Shown one piece after another: positions 1 to 8,826 of a stretch of 35,140 nucleotides of DNA. The notes beneath the pieces are model-generated. The model was not told the origin of the DNA and searched no databases. It saw nothing but the letters and a program-made list of their open reading frames with translations. The position numbers were made by a program, and so were the translations under genes. The stretch is from Leptospiraceae bacterium (lineage in GTDB: Bacteria; Spirochaetota; Leptospiria; Leptospirales; Leptospiraceae): assembly GCA_947458405.1 (NCBI GenBank), contig CANGZW010000027.1, positions 1 through 35,140 of the forward strand. Reading direction: 5' to 3'. Positions within the stretch are counted from its first letter, which is position 1. Every line of letters begins with the position of its first letter.

Positions 1-1
1 A

Positions 2-553
2 CTTCTCACAAAAGAAGCCAGTTTTATCATTACATCTATGATGGAAGATGTTATAAAAAAAGGAACGGGTAGGGCTGTAATTAACAATGGAGTCAATCGA
101 CCTGTGGCAGGAAAAACAGGAACAACAAATAATTTTAGAGATGCATGGTTTGTGGGCTATACTCCTGAATTGGTTGCCAGTGTATGGTTGGGGTATGATA
201 TTGGAACACTTTCTTTGGGCAGGGGTATGTCAGGAGGAGTTGTTGCCACACCTATATGGGGAAAATTTGTCGCCAATGCCTTAAAAGGCGATAGTATTAA
301 AAATTTTGAATTTGGAAAACTAAATATTGAAAAAAACAAGGTTTGTGCCCAGTCCGGAAAGGTTCCCGGACCATCCTGCCGCAAAATCATTGAGGAATAC
401 TTTATACCGGGAACCTTGGATCCCGATACTTGCAATGATCATCTTGGTTATTCTCCAAATATTGATCCAAATTATATCCGGGAGATAACAGAGCTAAAAT
501 TATCTAAAGATAAGGATGAGACTAAAAAGAAGAATGCAAAAAAGAATCCATAG
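2..553 (+). CDS. Class A penicillin-binding protein (PBP1A-like), C-terminal fragment
   Basis: This is the 3' end of a gene that begins before the window; the frame is open from base 2. It encodes the end of the transpeptidase domain of a bifunctional peptidoglycan synthase. Such enzymes polymerise and cross-link murein on the periplasmic side of the inner membrane. The sequence shows the conserved run leading to the KTG box (GKTGTTNNFRDAWFVGYTP), preceded by the usual stretch ending in GTGRAV. After it come the VWLGYD and GG(V)xxxPIW elements found in PBP1A/1C transpeptidases. The SxxK and SxN motifs lie upstream, outside the window. The last ~40 residues are a lysine-rich tail ending in KKKNAKKNP. 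An M23 peptidase gene follows after 16 bp, which suggests a wall-remodelling operon. The class A assignment rests on C-terminal similarity only; a class B PBP is less likely given the GTG and PIW context. Confidence 0.88.
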   Translation, partial: LLTKEASFIITSMMEDVIKKGTGRAVINNGVNRPVAGKTGTTNNFRDAWFVGYTPELVASVWLGYDIGTLSLGRGMSGGVVATPIWGKFVANALKGDSIKNFEFGKLNIEKNKVCAQSGKVPGPSCRKIIEEYFIPGTLDPDTCNDHLGYSPNIDPNYIREITELKLSKDKDETKKKNAKKNP

Positions 554-569
554 TACAAATTAGGATTAT

Positions 570-1670
570 ATGTTTTTCCAAAAACCCAGAAAAATACCAC
601 ACGGTCGAGAATTGCTCAGAACAAACAATTTCTCTCTTATTTATCTGGGAAAAGGAAACTTTCATTATTCATTCACCAGCGAAAAAAAACTTATTTATGG
701 TGACATTGATTTCAATCATAAAAAATTTCGAGTTTACCCTTTAATATTTTTAACCCTCACTGTCGTATTGGCATTGTTCTGGGGAAATGAAAATATTGAC
801 CCAGCCACCAAGACAAATACCAAAAAAATTGAAATTTTTGCCCCCGAAGTTGAATCAGAAAATGATGAGAGAAATCGCTATGCCAAGGAAGCAGACGAAT
901 CATTTCTAAGGGACACAGAAATTTACAAAAAAAATCTAGTGCAATCAGATGGAGTAAGATTTAAAACAATCTATGCTAGAAATGGCGAAACTATTGAAGA
1001 AATCGCTCAGAGGTATAAAGTTTCCACCGCACTCGTCTCCAGTAAATCTAATCTTCCTGAAAAGTTGGAACTCAAAGAGGGAACGCCCATCTTGATTCCG
1101 GAAAAACCGGGAATCCTTCATAAGTTCAAGTCTGGTGATACACTTGCAAAAATAGCATCCGCCTACAAGGTATCAATCGATGATATACTCACTGAAAATA
1201 GTCTGGAATCAGGTGATTTATTTAAAGTGGGACAAAAAATATTTTTACCGGGTGCGGAAGTTCCCGAGCCTCCACCTATTTGGGTAGCTCCCGTATCCTC
1301 ACGAGTAATTACATCGGGGTTTGGTTGGAGAAATTTCCCCCGCGAACAATTTCACCAGGCATGGGATTTAAAAGCAAATTATGAAACAGTGTATGCGGCC
1401 CGTTCAGGGAAAGTGACATACAGTGGATGGCTTGGTGGATATGGAAATGCAATTATTATTGAACACACAAAAGAGATAAAAACACTCTACGGGCACAACT
1501 CAAAATTATTAGTTCGAGAAGGGGAATACATTCAGGGAGGAAAGGCAATCTCTAGGTCTGGCTGTACGGGATATTGTTTTGGTCCCCACCTTCATTTTGA
1601 GGTTATCAGAAATGGTGAAAACATCGATCCCAAGCATTACTTTAAACCGATGGGATTTTATACCAATTAA
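570..1670 (+). CDS. LysM-domain M23 family metallopeptidase (peptidoglycan endopeptidase)
   Basis: A 366-residue membrane-anchored murein hydrolase. Residues 1-53 are basic and cytoplasmic-looking, one transmembrane helix spans about 54-71, and the rest should be periplasmic. Two LysM peptidoglycan-binding modules follow (about 131-178 and 183-228). The second has the classic FKSGDTLAKIASAYKVS pattern. The M23 (LytM/Gly-Gly endopeptidase) domain fills about 245-355. Its zinc ligands are intact: H262 and D266 (HxxxD), H309 in LYGH, and H340/H342 in HLHFE. It should therefore be active rather than an EnvC/NlpD-type degenerate activator. The start ATG has AGGA about 7 bases upstream. It directly follows the PBP gene and precedes a lipoprotein hydrolase, consistent with coordinated wall synthesis and turnover. 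Confidence 0.93.
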   Translation: MFFQKPRKIPHGRELLRTNNFSLIYLGKGNFHYSFTSEKKLIYGDIDFNHKKFRVYPLIFLTLTVVLALFWGNENIDPATKTNTKKIEIFAPEVESENDERNRYAKEADESFLRDTEIYKKNLVQSDGVRFKTIYARNGETIEEIAQRYKVSTALVSSKSNLPEKLELKEGTPILIPEKPGILHKFKSGDTLAKIASAYKVSIDDILTENSLESGDLFKVGQKIFLPGAEVPEPPPIWVAPVSSRVITSGFGWRNFPREQFHQAWDLKANYETVYAARSGKVTYSGWLGGYGNAIIIEHTKEIKTLYGHNSKLLVREGEYIQGGKAISRSGCTGYCFGPHLHFEVIRNGENIDPKHYFKPMGFYTN

Positions 1671-1682
1671 ACCCTTATATTT

Positions 1683-2837
1683 ATGATAAAAAGTTTTTTA
1701 TTTAGATTAATTTTAAATTTTAATATTTTAAGTAAAATTAATATATATATTTTCATCTTTACTTTAACTATTAATTGTTCCTCCACTGTCGAAAATATCA
1801 ATAATATAATTAAAGAAGAAGAAAGTTTGAGCTCTCTCTTGAACAATAAAATGCCAGAGGGCTATGATCTTTCCAAAACAATTCGAATTTATTTTGCTAC
1901 CAACAGAAAAACTGTTGGAGCACCAATTTGTGGTGATACATTTTATTCAATCCAAAGTGACACAGAGCTACGCTTTGGAATTTGTGATGTAAATGTTCCC
2001 TTTTTTCATGATATTGGAAATTTGGATTTTGATCCTGCAAAGGGAAGAGATCTTTCTTTTTTGTTTCAATATCATAAACTCATCAATAAAGATTTACTAT
2101 TGAGTAGTTTAGGCAGAAATCCATCTTCTGAAATTATTGTGTTTGTTCATGGATTTAATGTTAAATTCGAGGAAGCTATCTTAAGGTCTGCACAAATAAA
2201 ATATGATTTAAAATTTTCAGGGGATGTAGTGTTATACACCTGGCCAGCAGGTGCTGAAGAAGGACTTTTAAATAAGTTTCTTATCAATGATACGTACAAC
2301 TTAAATTTTCAAAATGCAAAAAACTCCAGAGCTTATTTTAAAACATTTTTTCTGAATATTTTAGAATCTAAAAAAAAGGTTCATTTAATAGTTCATTCCA
2401 TGGGTCATCAAGTTGTAATACCTGTTATAAATGAAATTTACAGAGAAAAAAATAATAAATTCATTGAAGAATTGGTCTTAAATGCTCCCGACTATGATTC
2501 TAGAGAGTTTATGCAAATAGTAAATAATCTAAAGAGTTCTTCCCGAAGAATTACAGTCTATTGTTCTCCAGGTGATAATGCCTTAGTAGCATCGAGTAAA
2601 GTAAATAGCAATAAACGGGTAGGATCCTGCGAAAAAATAAATGGAATAGATATGATCAATGTAAACCCGGTAGATGCTCCTTTTTTAGGAATTGGAGGAT
2701 TGGGTCATGGTTATTACTCTTCCCGTCCTGTATTAACAGATTTATTTCAGGTAATACTAGGAATTGATGCACCCAAAAGACTTTTTATAAGACAATCCTC
2801 TCAGGATAATGCTGAAAATTATGTATTAAGAAGATAA
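1683..2837 (+). CDS. Lipoprotein alpha/beta hydrolase (DUF900-like)
   Basis: A 384-residue predicted lipoprotein. The N-terminus is basic and hydrophobic and ends in FTLTINC, so lipidation at C32 is likely. The body matches the alpha/beta hydrolase family known as DUF900. It has the oxyanion-side motif VFVHGFNVKFEEA (about 153-165), the nucleophile elbow VHSMGH with S239, and the LNAPDYDSREF segment. A late GLGHGYY segment (H342) supplies the probable catalytic histidine. D270 or D298 is the likely acid. The substrate is unknown. It lies 12 bp after the M23 peptidase and 42 bp before lpxA, so it may share their transcript and act at the envelope. No convincing Shine-Dalgarno sequence precedes the ATG. 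Confidence 0.82.
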   Translation: MIKSFLFRLILNFNILSKINIYIFIFTLTINCSSTVENINNIIKEEESLSSLLNNKMPEGYDLSKTIRIYFATNRKTVGAPICGDTFYSIQSDTELRFGICDVNVPFFHDIGNLDFDPAKGRDLSFLFQYHKLINKDLLLSSLGRNPSSEIIVFVHGFNVKFEEAILRSAQIKYDLKFSGDVVLYTWPAGAEEGLLNKFLINDTYNLNFQNAKNSRAYFKTFFLNILESKKKVHLIVHSMGHQVVIPVINEIYREKNNKFIEELVLNAPDYDSREFMQIVNNLKSSSRRITVYCSPGDNALVASSKVNSNKRVGSCEKINGIDMINVNPVDAPFLGIGGLGHGYYSSRPVLTDLFQVILGIDAPKRLFIRQSSQDNAENYVLRR

Positions 2838-2879
2838 GTTAAAATTTAATTACTTAAAATATGTTTATAAGGATAAAAA

Positions 2880-3659
2880 ATGAATATACACCCTACGGCA
2901 ATAATAGACAAGAATGCAGAGCTCGATGAAAATGTAACTGTTGGACCCTTTAGTATTATCGAAGGGGATGTAAAAATTGGCTCGGGAACAATAATAGAAA
3001 GTTGTGTACGAATTCACAGTGGGACTAGAATGGGTAAAAATAATCATGTCTTCCATAGTGCAACAATTGGGGGGATTCCACAGGATTTGGGCTTTAAACC
3101 GGAAATAAAATCTTTTGTAGAGATTGGTGATAGCAATATTATACGAGAAGGTTTTGTATTTCATAAAGGTTCTAAAGAGGGAAATTCTACTAAAATTGGA
3201 AATCATAATTATTTAATGGGAAATGGACATTTGGCTCATGATGTTCAATTTGGAGATCATAATATTATGGTTCAGAATACCATAATTGCAGGCCATGTTA
3301 AAATTTCGAACCGAGTCTTCATCTCAGGGCTTGTGGGAGTTCATCAATTCTGTCATGTGGGAGATTATGCTATGCTTGCCGGATGTGCCAAAATTGTAAA
3401 AGATGTTCCCCCTTTTACTCTAATTGATGGAAATCCAGCTACCATAATTGGATTAAATTCAGTTGCTCTAAAGCGATCCGGTTTTTCGGCAGAGTCAAGA
3501 GAAAAGATAAAGCATGCTTATAAAATTATTTATCACTCAGGAATGAATGTTTCCACTGCATTAAAAAAATTAAAAGAAGAAAATGATCCCGATGAGAATG
3601 TGCAAAAAATAATTAAGTTTATTGAAGGGTCTGATCGTGGTATCACAGATCATAGGTAA
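2880..3659 (+). CDS. lpxA: UDP-N-acetylglucosamine O-acyltransferase (LpxA), lipid A synthesis
   Basis: LpxA catalyses the first step of lipid A synthesis, transferring a 3-hydroxyacyl chain from ACP to a UDP-GlcNAc-type acceptor in the cytoplasm. The 259-residue protein begins with left-handed beta-helix hexapeptide repeats (about 1-185). The catalytic histidine is H120 in GHLAHD, and the family motif VHQFCHVGDYAMLAG is present. The C-terminal helical part carries GNPATIIGLNSVALKRSGF. From memory it is very close to the Leptospira interrogans enzyme, including the same length, an SDRG..xHR C-terminus and a lysine at 171 beside the acyl-chain pocket. That enzyme is known to prefer the 3-amino analogue UDP-GlcNAc3N. 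The AAGGA ribosome site is 6 bases before the ATG. The usual lpxD-fabZ-lpxB neighbours are absent; galE follows after 6 bp. Confidence 0.96.
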   Translation: MNIHPTAIIDKNAELDENVTVGPFSIIEGDVKIGSGTIIESCVRIHSGTRMGKNNHVFHSATIGGIPQDLGFKPEIKSFVEIGDSNIIREGFVFHKGSKEGNSTKIGNHNYLMGNGHLAHDVQFGDHNIMVQNTIIAGHVKISNRVFISGLVGVHQFCHVGDYAMLAGCAKIVKDVPPFTLIDGNPATIIGLNSVALKRSGFSAESREKIKHAYKIIYHSGMNVSTALKKLKEENDPDENVQKIIKFIEGSDRGITDHR

Positions 3660-3665
3660 AAATAT

Positions 3666-4640
3666 ATGAGAATACTTGTAACGGGTGGAGCAGGTTATAT
3701 AGGTAGTCATGTTGTAAGAGAATTGATGGATACCCGTAACCACGAAATTGTAGTTGTGGATACCATGGAAAAAGGTAATCCAATAAATTTATTTCCTGAA
3801 AATGAATTTATTGAGGGTGAAATTCAAAATAAATCTGTTTTACAGAAAGTTTTTTCCAAAAAAATAGATGCTGTATTTCACTTTGCTGCATGGAAAGCGG
3901 CAGGTGAATCAATGACGGATCCAGAAAAGTATTCTATAAATAATATCAATGGAACACTCACTCTTCTAACCACCATGGTTGAAAATGGAACTAAAAATAT
4001 TATCTTTAGTTCTTCTGCCGCAGTCTATGGATCTCCTGTTTATTTACCAATCGATGAAAAACATCCTTTAAATCCTGAAAACTATTATGGTTATACAAAA
4101 TTAGCTATAGAAGAAAATTTAAAGTGGTATGACAAATTAAAAGGTATTAAATATGCAGCACTGCGTTATTTTAATGCCGCAGGATATCATCCTGAAGGTA
4201 AGGTAAGGGGTCTTGAAAAAACTCCCGCAAATCTTTTGCCTATCATCATGGAAGTTGCTGTAGGAATGAAAGAAGAATTTGGGGTTTTCGGTGATGACTA
4301 CGAAACACCCGATGGCACATGTATAAGGGATTATATCCATGTTTCCGATCTTGCCACTGCCCATGTTTTGAGTTTGGATTATTTAGTAGAAAAAAAAGAA
4401 TCTTTGGTGGTTAATCTGGGATCTGAAAATGGTTATTCAGTAACAGAAATTATCAATGCAACTGAAAAAGTTTTAAATAAAAAGTTGAATTACACACTAA
4501 AACCCAGAAGGGCAGGGGATCCTGCAAAACTTTTAGCGGCATCTTCAAGGGCTAAAGAATTATTAAAATGGGAACCTAAATTTAGCACAGCTGAAAAAAT
4601 AATCTCTTCGATGTGGGAAGTTTATAAGAGCAGTGTCTAA
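3666..4640 (+). CDS. galE: UDP-glucose 4-epimerase (GalE family)
   Basis: An extended short-chain dehydrogenase/reductase of 324 residues. Members interconvert UDP-glucose and UDP-galactose (or the N-acetyl forms) using tightly bound NAD, feeding LPS and glycan synthesis. The NAD-binding GGAGYIGSH motif is at 7-15, SSSAAVYGS at about 115-123, and the catalytic YxxxK is Y141/K145. The GalE hallmark GTCIRDYIHVSDLATAH is present, followed by NLGSENGYSV. The length is slightly below the typical ~338 residues. It starts 6 bp after lpxA, which fits an envelope-polysaccharide role. Its stop codon overlaps that of the convergent lhgO-like gene by 4 bp. Acetylated versus non-acetylated substrate preference cannot be read from the sequence. 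Confidence 0.92.
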   Translation: MRILVTGGAGYIGSHVVRELMDTRNHEIVVVDTMEKGNPINLFPENEFIEGEIQNKSVLQKVFSKKIDAVFHFAAWKAAGESMTDPEKYSINNINGTLTLLTTMVENGTKNIIFSSSAAVYGSPVYLPIDEKHPLNPENYYGYTKLAIEENLKWYDKLKGIKYAALRYFNAAGYHPEGKVRGLEKTPANLLPIIMEVAVGMKEEFGVFGDDYETPDGTCIRDYIHVSDLATAHVLSLDYLVEKKESLVVNLGSENGYSVTEIINATEKVLNKKLNYTLKPRRAGDPAKLLAASSRAKELLKWEPKFSTAEKIISSMWEVYKSSV

Positions 4641-5830
4641 AAATTAAATTTTTCAACTACATGTTCGGCAAAAGGAAAAGAAGCAGTAAACGCAGGTGAT
4701 ACAGCATTCAATACATGAGTAGAAAATGTATCACCTTCTATCAAAAAATCCGAGACCAATTTTTTATCTTTAATGTGAATTAATTGGGCTCTGATTCCAA
4801 CTTTTCCCCATGTTTTAAAATTTTTAGGGTAAATATGATCCGCTAGCTCCATAGCTTTTTTAGCCATGTAATACCTTGAATTTTTTTTAATTTCTTCGAG
4901 TGCCAATTCTCTAAAAGGGAAATTAGCATTAAAAAAGAGTTCAATCTCTCTTTTTCCAATTGATAAAAATTCTTTTAGGGAAAAGGAAGAAAAGCCTTTA
5001 TAATTTTCCCTCCATAATCCAGGAATTGCTGTTGGACCAAGTTTAGCTTTTCTGTCAACAGTCACTGTAACATGCACGCCCAAAAAGGGATTTCTTAGAT
5101 CGGGAACTGGATATATATGTTTTTTAAATCCACCAGGAGCTTCATTTGAATATAAGTAAAGACCTTTAAAAGGGAGAATTTCATAATCACTAGAAAAACC
5201 AAAGTCCTTAGCTATTTTGTCCGCATAGAGTCCACCAGCATTGATAAAATGACCCGGTGTAAAATGATCAGTATTAGTTTTAATTGTATTTTCTTTTGAT
5301 TTACCTAAATATTTTTGATCATAGATAATTGTAATACCTTCTTTTATTGCATCTTGTTGTAGAGATGTCAATACTTCAATAGGATCTACACTGGAAGTTT
5401 TAGGAGAAAATAGTGCTTTTTTAAAAGTTTTTACTCTTGGTTCTAATTCTTTAGCTTCCTTTTCAGTGAGCTCATGGATATCAATTTCATTTATTCTACC
5501 CCTTTCAAATAGAGTTTTCATCTGATCTAAATCTTTCTCATCCTTTGCAACAACTAATTTACCGCATTGATTAATTGACAATTTTTTTGTAAGACAATAA
5601 TCAGTTAAAAACTCATTTCCTTTTTTTGTGAATTTAGCCTTTAGACTTTCAGGGGTATAATAAAAACCGGCATGTAGTACACCACTATTTCTTCCACTTG
5701 CATGATACCCTATAGTTTTTTCTTTTTCAAGAAGAGTTATTTTTAATTTTTTATTTTTTTTCTTAAGGGTTAGGGCTATGGCTGTTCCAATTATTCCCCC
5801 ACCTGTAATTAAAAAGTCTGGATTATTCAT
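4637..5830 (-). CDS. lhgO: L-2-hydroxyglutarate oxidase/dehydrogenase-like FAD protein (LhgO)
   Basis: A 397-residue FAD-dependent oxidoreductase of the DAO family. The family oxidises L-2-hydroxyglutarate to 2-oxoglutarate, passing electrons to oxygen or quinone. The dinucleotide-binding motif ITGGGIIGTAIAL is at 8-20. The LhgO signature HASGRNSGVLHAGFYY (43-58) follows an LEKE segment that should bind the FAD ribose. Later segments such as GHFINAGGLYADKIA and FKGLYLYS match the family, and the length is normal. Its ATG overlaps the TGA of the upstream SpoIIE phosphatase gene as ATGA, so the two should be translationally coupled. Glycerol-3-phosphate dehydrogenase or another DAO-family activity is a less likely alternative. 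Confidence 0.88.
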   Translation of the reverse strand: MNNPDFLITGGGIIGTAIALTLKKKNKKLKITLLEKEKTIGYHASGRNSGVLHAGFYYTPESLKAKFTKKGNEFLTDYCLTKKLSINQCGKLVVAKDEKDLDQMKTLFERGRINEIDIHELTEKEAKELEPRVKTFKKALFSPKTSSVDPIEVLTSLQQDAIKEGITIIYDQKYLGKSKENTIKTNTDHFTPGHFINAGGLYADKIAKDFGFSSDYEILPFKGLYLYSNEAPGGFKKHIYPVPDLRNPFLGVHVTVTVDRKAKLGPTAIPGLWRENYKGFSSFSLKEFLSIGKREIELFFNANFPFRELALEEIKKNSRYYMAKKAMELADHIYPKNFKTWGKVGIRAQLIHIKDKKLVSDFLIEGDTFSTHVLNAVSPAFTASFPFAEHVVEKFNF

Positions 5831-7581
5831 ATCTTAATTATTAATAACGTATAATCATCAGATAATTCAACCATTTGTCTAAAATCATCAACACTTTCTA
5901 CGATTTTATTTTTAATAAATTCTGGACTCATGCTAATATTTTCCATAAAAATAGATATTAATCTCTCTTCTCCAAACATTTCTTTTTTAAAATTAAAACA
6001 CTCTGTAATACCATCAGTATATAATAAAATAACATCACCTGTGTTGAAATCTCTTTCAACTAATTCAAAATTATTAAATTTTAATTTAGATCCCAATGGA
6101 ACTCCCTTCGCTCTGAGAAGTTCAATTTCTTTGGTTTGAGAATTATAATAGATTTGTCTATTATGACCTGCACTTGAATATCTAATTTTAGAATCAAAAA
6201 AATCGATTTGTAAAATCATAACTTCCACATGCATTAATGGTTCAAATTTAGTTTGAAGAATCGTATGACAAGAATTCATACTTTTTGAGGGGGAGATAAT
6301 TTTAGTGATTTCTGCTGAAATAATTGTTTTTGAAAGTTCCATGTAGAGGGCGGCAGGTATTCCTTTCCCTGCAACATCTGCAATTACAAAAGAATAAAAT
6401 CCATCCTTATGATAAATTATATCATAAAAGTCACCACCAATTTCCTTACTACTCACATAGGATTTGGCAAGTTGCATTCCATGTAATTCTTCAGGAATAT
6501 CAATTAAGGAAAATTTTTGAATTTTTCCTGCGATATTTAAATCTCTTTGTAGTAATTTATATTTTTCTTTTTCTTCCCTAGCTATCATTGATTTATAAAC
6601 TTCGGTAATCTGGCTAACCAATATCATCAATAATTTTAAATCATGCTTTTCAAAACTCTTTTTGTTTATTTTGTCGGTAACACTTAATATTCCTTTCATT
6701 TCTTCTTCAAAAAAAACAGGTATTGAAATAAAAGACTTAGTTTTATAACGATCTGTACTACCTATTTTCAAATCATCAGGATGCTGATTACTATCTACAA
6801 AGAGCGGTTCTTTAGTTAAAAATATTTTTTGTATTACTTCACTATTACTTTCATCTAAATAAAATTCTTCATCCGGAACAGGAATTCCTTTATTAAAAAT
6901 TAATTTCCATTTACCTTTTGTATTACTTTTCAAAAAAAATGATACTCTTTCTGCTTCTAAAATTTCAGAAATACACTTTCCTGCAATATTCATAAATTGT
7001 TCAAGATTATATGTATCTTTTAATGCCTGACTTACTAAAAAGAGTCCGTTTATTTCTTTAAGTCTGGATTCTTGTGACACAATTAGTTGTTTATTATGGA
7101 TTGCCATTGCTGCAACTTCACTTAGGAAAGTGAAAATTTTGAGGTCATCTTCACTGAATTCGTCTGTTTCTAGGGAATTGACACCTTCGATTACACCTAC
7201 AATTTTTCCTCTAGTTATCATGGGTGCGGCAATAATATTTCGTGTTTTGTAATTTATATAATTATCAATGTCTCTATAAACCCTATCATCACTTTCTGCG
7301 TTATTAATAATGATAGGCTTTTTGGTACTTAAAACAATTCCAGCCACACCTTTTCCTTTGGGAACCTGAAGAGAGAGGAGCTCCAAACTTTTCTCCCCTC
7401 TGGCAACATGAAAAATTAAATTTTCAATCTCATCATCATATAATAACAAGGAACAACCCTCGCAACTTAAAGCGTTTTTTGTTGTTTCGATAATTGAGCT
7501 TAAAAGAGAATTTAAATCATCTGAATTATTAATTCGATAAACAATATCTGTTAGTTCTTCTAATTTCAAAATTCTTTTCAT
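5827..7581 (-). CDS. GAF-GAF-SpoIIE (PP2C-type) serine phosphatase, RsbU-like
   Basis: A 584-residue cytoplasmic signalling protein. It has two GAF sensor domains (about 12-168 and 185-335), a helical linker with REEKEKYKLLQRDLNIAGKIQ (about 335-356), and a SpoIIE-type PP2C domain (about 365-584). Phosphatase metal motifs are intact: GGDFYD (D384), IADVAGKG (D402), YSSAGHN, YTDGITE (D523) and a C-terminal SDDYTLL. Such proteins usually dephosphorylate an anti-sigma-factor antagonist in partner-switching cascades. No RsbV/RsbW-type partner lies beside it here. The first GAF holds cysteines C40 and C43, which might sense redox, but this is speculation. It is the first gene of a two-gene minus-strand unit with lhgO (ATGA overlap). 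Confidence 0.92.
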   Translation of the reverse strand: MKRILKLEELTDIVYRINNSDDLNSLLSSIIETTKNALSCEGCSLLLYDDEIENLIFHVARGEKSLELLSLQVPKGKGVAGIVLSTKKPIIINNAESDDRVYRDIDNYINYKTRNIIAAPMITRGKIVGVIEGVNSLETDEFSEDDLKIFTFLSEVAAMAIHNKQLIVSQESRLKEINGLFLVSQALKDTYNLEQFMNIAGKCISEILEAERVSFFLKSNTKGKWKLIFNKGIPVPDEEFYLDESNSEVIQKIFLTKEPLFVDSNQHPDDLKIGSTDRYKTKSFISIPVFFEEEMKGILSVTDKINKKSFEKHDLKLLMILVSQITEVYKSMIAREEKEKYKLLQRDLNIAGKIQKFSLIDIPEELHGMQLAKSYVSSKEIGGDFYDIIYHKDGFYSFVIADVAGKGIPAALYMELSKTIISAEITKIISPSKSMNSCHTILQTKFEPLMHVEVMILQIDFFDSKIRYSSAGHNRQIYYNSQTKEIELLRAKGVPLGSKLKFNNFELVERDFNTGDVILLYTDGITECFNFKKEMFGEERLISIFMENISMSPEFIKNKIVESVDDFRQMVELSDDYTLLIIKI

Positions 7582-7770
7582 ATTTAATTAATTATGTAGT
7601 ATATATTGTGATATCTATGATAAAAATGATTTTAAAATTACCATACAATATATTAATTTGAAATTCTAATATCCTAATGTATAGTATTAATTTATTCTAT
7701 CCCATAAAAATTCAAAAAAAAAGAAATAATTTTCAGTAGAATTCAAAATAGTTATTTTAATAATATCCAT
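7582..7770. promoter_or_regulatory. Divergent intergenic region (phosphatase gene / exported protein gene)
   Basis: A 189-bp, extremely AT-rich gap between two divergent genes. It must hold both promoters if neither gene is read from elsewhere. Several TATA-like hexamers are present (for example around 7600-7610 and 7680-7690), but none pairs with a convincing -35 box, so I do not assign exact promoter positions. Confidence 0.4.
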
Positions 7771-8826
7771 ATGCAAAACATATTTTTATTACTACTTCTC
7801 TTCTCGACCTCTATATTCTCAGAATCAACTTTAAATATTCGAAAAATTGTCACCCAAGATTATATTTATAAGCCATATGAAGAAGAGGGATATTTTCAAG
7901 GTTGGAATTATTTATTTTTCAATAACGAGTATCATATTTTTATTACTTCTTTGATCAGCAATATGGGTCCTGGTGACAAGAATCACGGAATTGCTCTTTC
8001 TATTAAATCAGAAAAAACGGGGAATTTTTTTGTTACAAAAGAATTTAGTGTAAAAAGTCTCGAAGCTAGTAGGATTAATTATAATATTAAAAATTATAAT
8101 AATACCTTTGAACTGAAAGATAATAATTATGAAATAAAAGTATTTGCCGATGATGTTAAGCTTAATTTGATTTTTAAAAATGGTAAACAGGGCTTTACTC
8201 TTTCGGGGGATAGACATTATGTAAAAGAGGGAAGATTTGTGAGGGCAGATGTTCCTTTTTATCAAGCGGATGTAGAGGGTTATATGGATTTTAAAGGAGA
8301 GATTATTCCTTTAAAAGGTAAGGGTGGAATGGAGCATCTTTTGACAAATTGGGAAGTCTATAAATACAGCTCAAGATGGGAAATCATGAGGGTATTCTCT
8401 AAGGATGGTTATGCACTAATTACAGGTGGGTTTCATGGAAAGGAAAAGCTTCCCGGAGATTTCTTTAAGACTTTCGTGATACTAGATAAAAAAAATTCAA
8501 TAATACTTTCCGGAAGAATAAAAAAGGATGAACAAATAAAAATTGAAAAAGAAACCTTTTCAGGATACCTATTGCCAACTAAAGAGAAGATGTTTTTAAA
8601 TGAGGATAGCTCCTGTTATTATACAAGTGAAAACATAGATTCTCTGAGTAAAATAAATGTATTATCGAGTATTTCAGCTATATTAAGATTCTTTGTGAAT
8701 TTATTTTTTGCAAATCCATATATTTTAGCTTTTTCAACAAAGGTAACTGTTACTTGTCCTACAATATTTTCTTCACCTCTTGATTTTGATGGAGTGCATT
8801 CACAATACCTAATTAATCCAAAATAG
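7771..8826 (+). CDS. Exported protein, possibly of the AttH/CrtC/Svf1 lipocalin-like fold
   Basis: A 351-residue protein with a clear signal peptide (MQNIFLLLLLFSTSIFS, cleavage near residue 17). The body is beta-rich with repeated aromatic strands, such as GYFQGWNYLFFNNEYHIFI and NWEVYKYSSRWEIMRVFSKDGYA. The order of a GYFQGWNYLFF strand, a GYMDFKGE segment and an RWEIMRVF strand recalls the AttH / hydroxyneurosporene synthase / Svf1-like calycin group. I can only offer that as a possibility. Residues ~295-320 are hydrophobic, so the C-terminus may touch the membrane. No ribosome-binding site is obvious. The gene converges with the next one and their 3' ends overlap by 14 bp. Confidence 0.7.
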   Translation: MQNIFLLLLLFSTSIFSESTLNIRKIVTQDYIYKPYEEEGYFQGWNYLFFNNEYHIFITSLISNMGPGDKNHGIALSIKSEKTGNFFVTKEFSVKSLEASRINYNIKNYNNTFELKDNNYEIKVFADDVKLNLIFKNGKQGFTLSGDRHYVKEGRFVRADVPFYQADVEGYMDFKGEIIPLKGKGGMEHLLTNWEVYKYSSRWEIMRVFSKDGYALITGGFHGKEKLPGDFFKTFVILDKKNSIILSGRIKKDEQIKIEKETFSGYLLPTKEKMFLNEDSSCYYTSENIDSLSKINVLSSISAILRFFVNLFFANPYILAFSTKVTVTCPTIFSSPLDFDGVHSQYLINPK

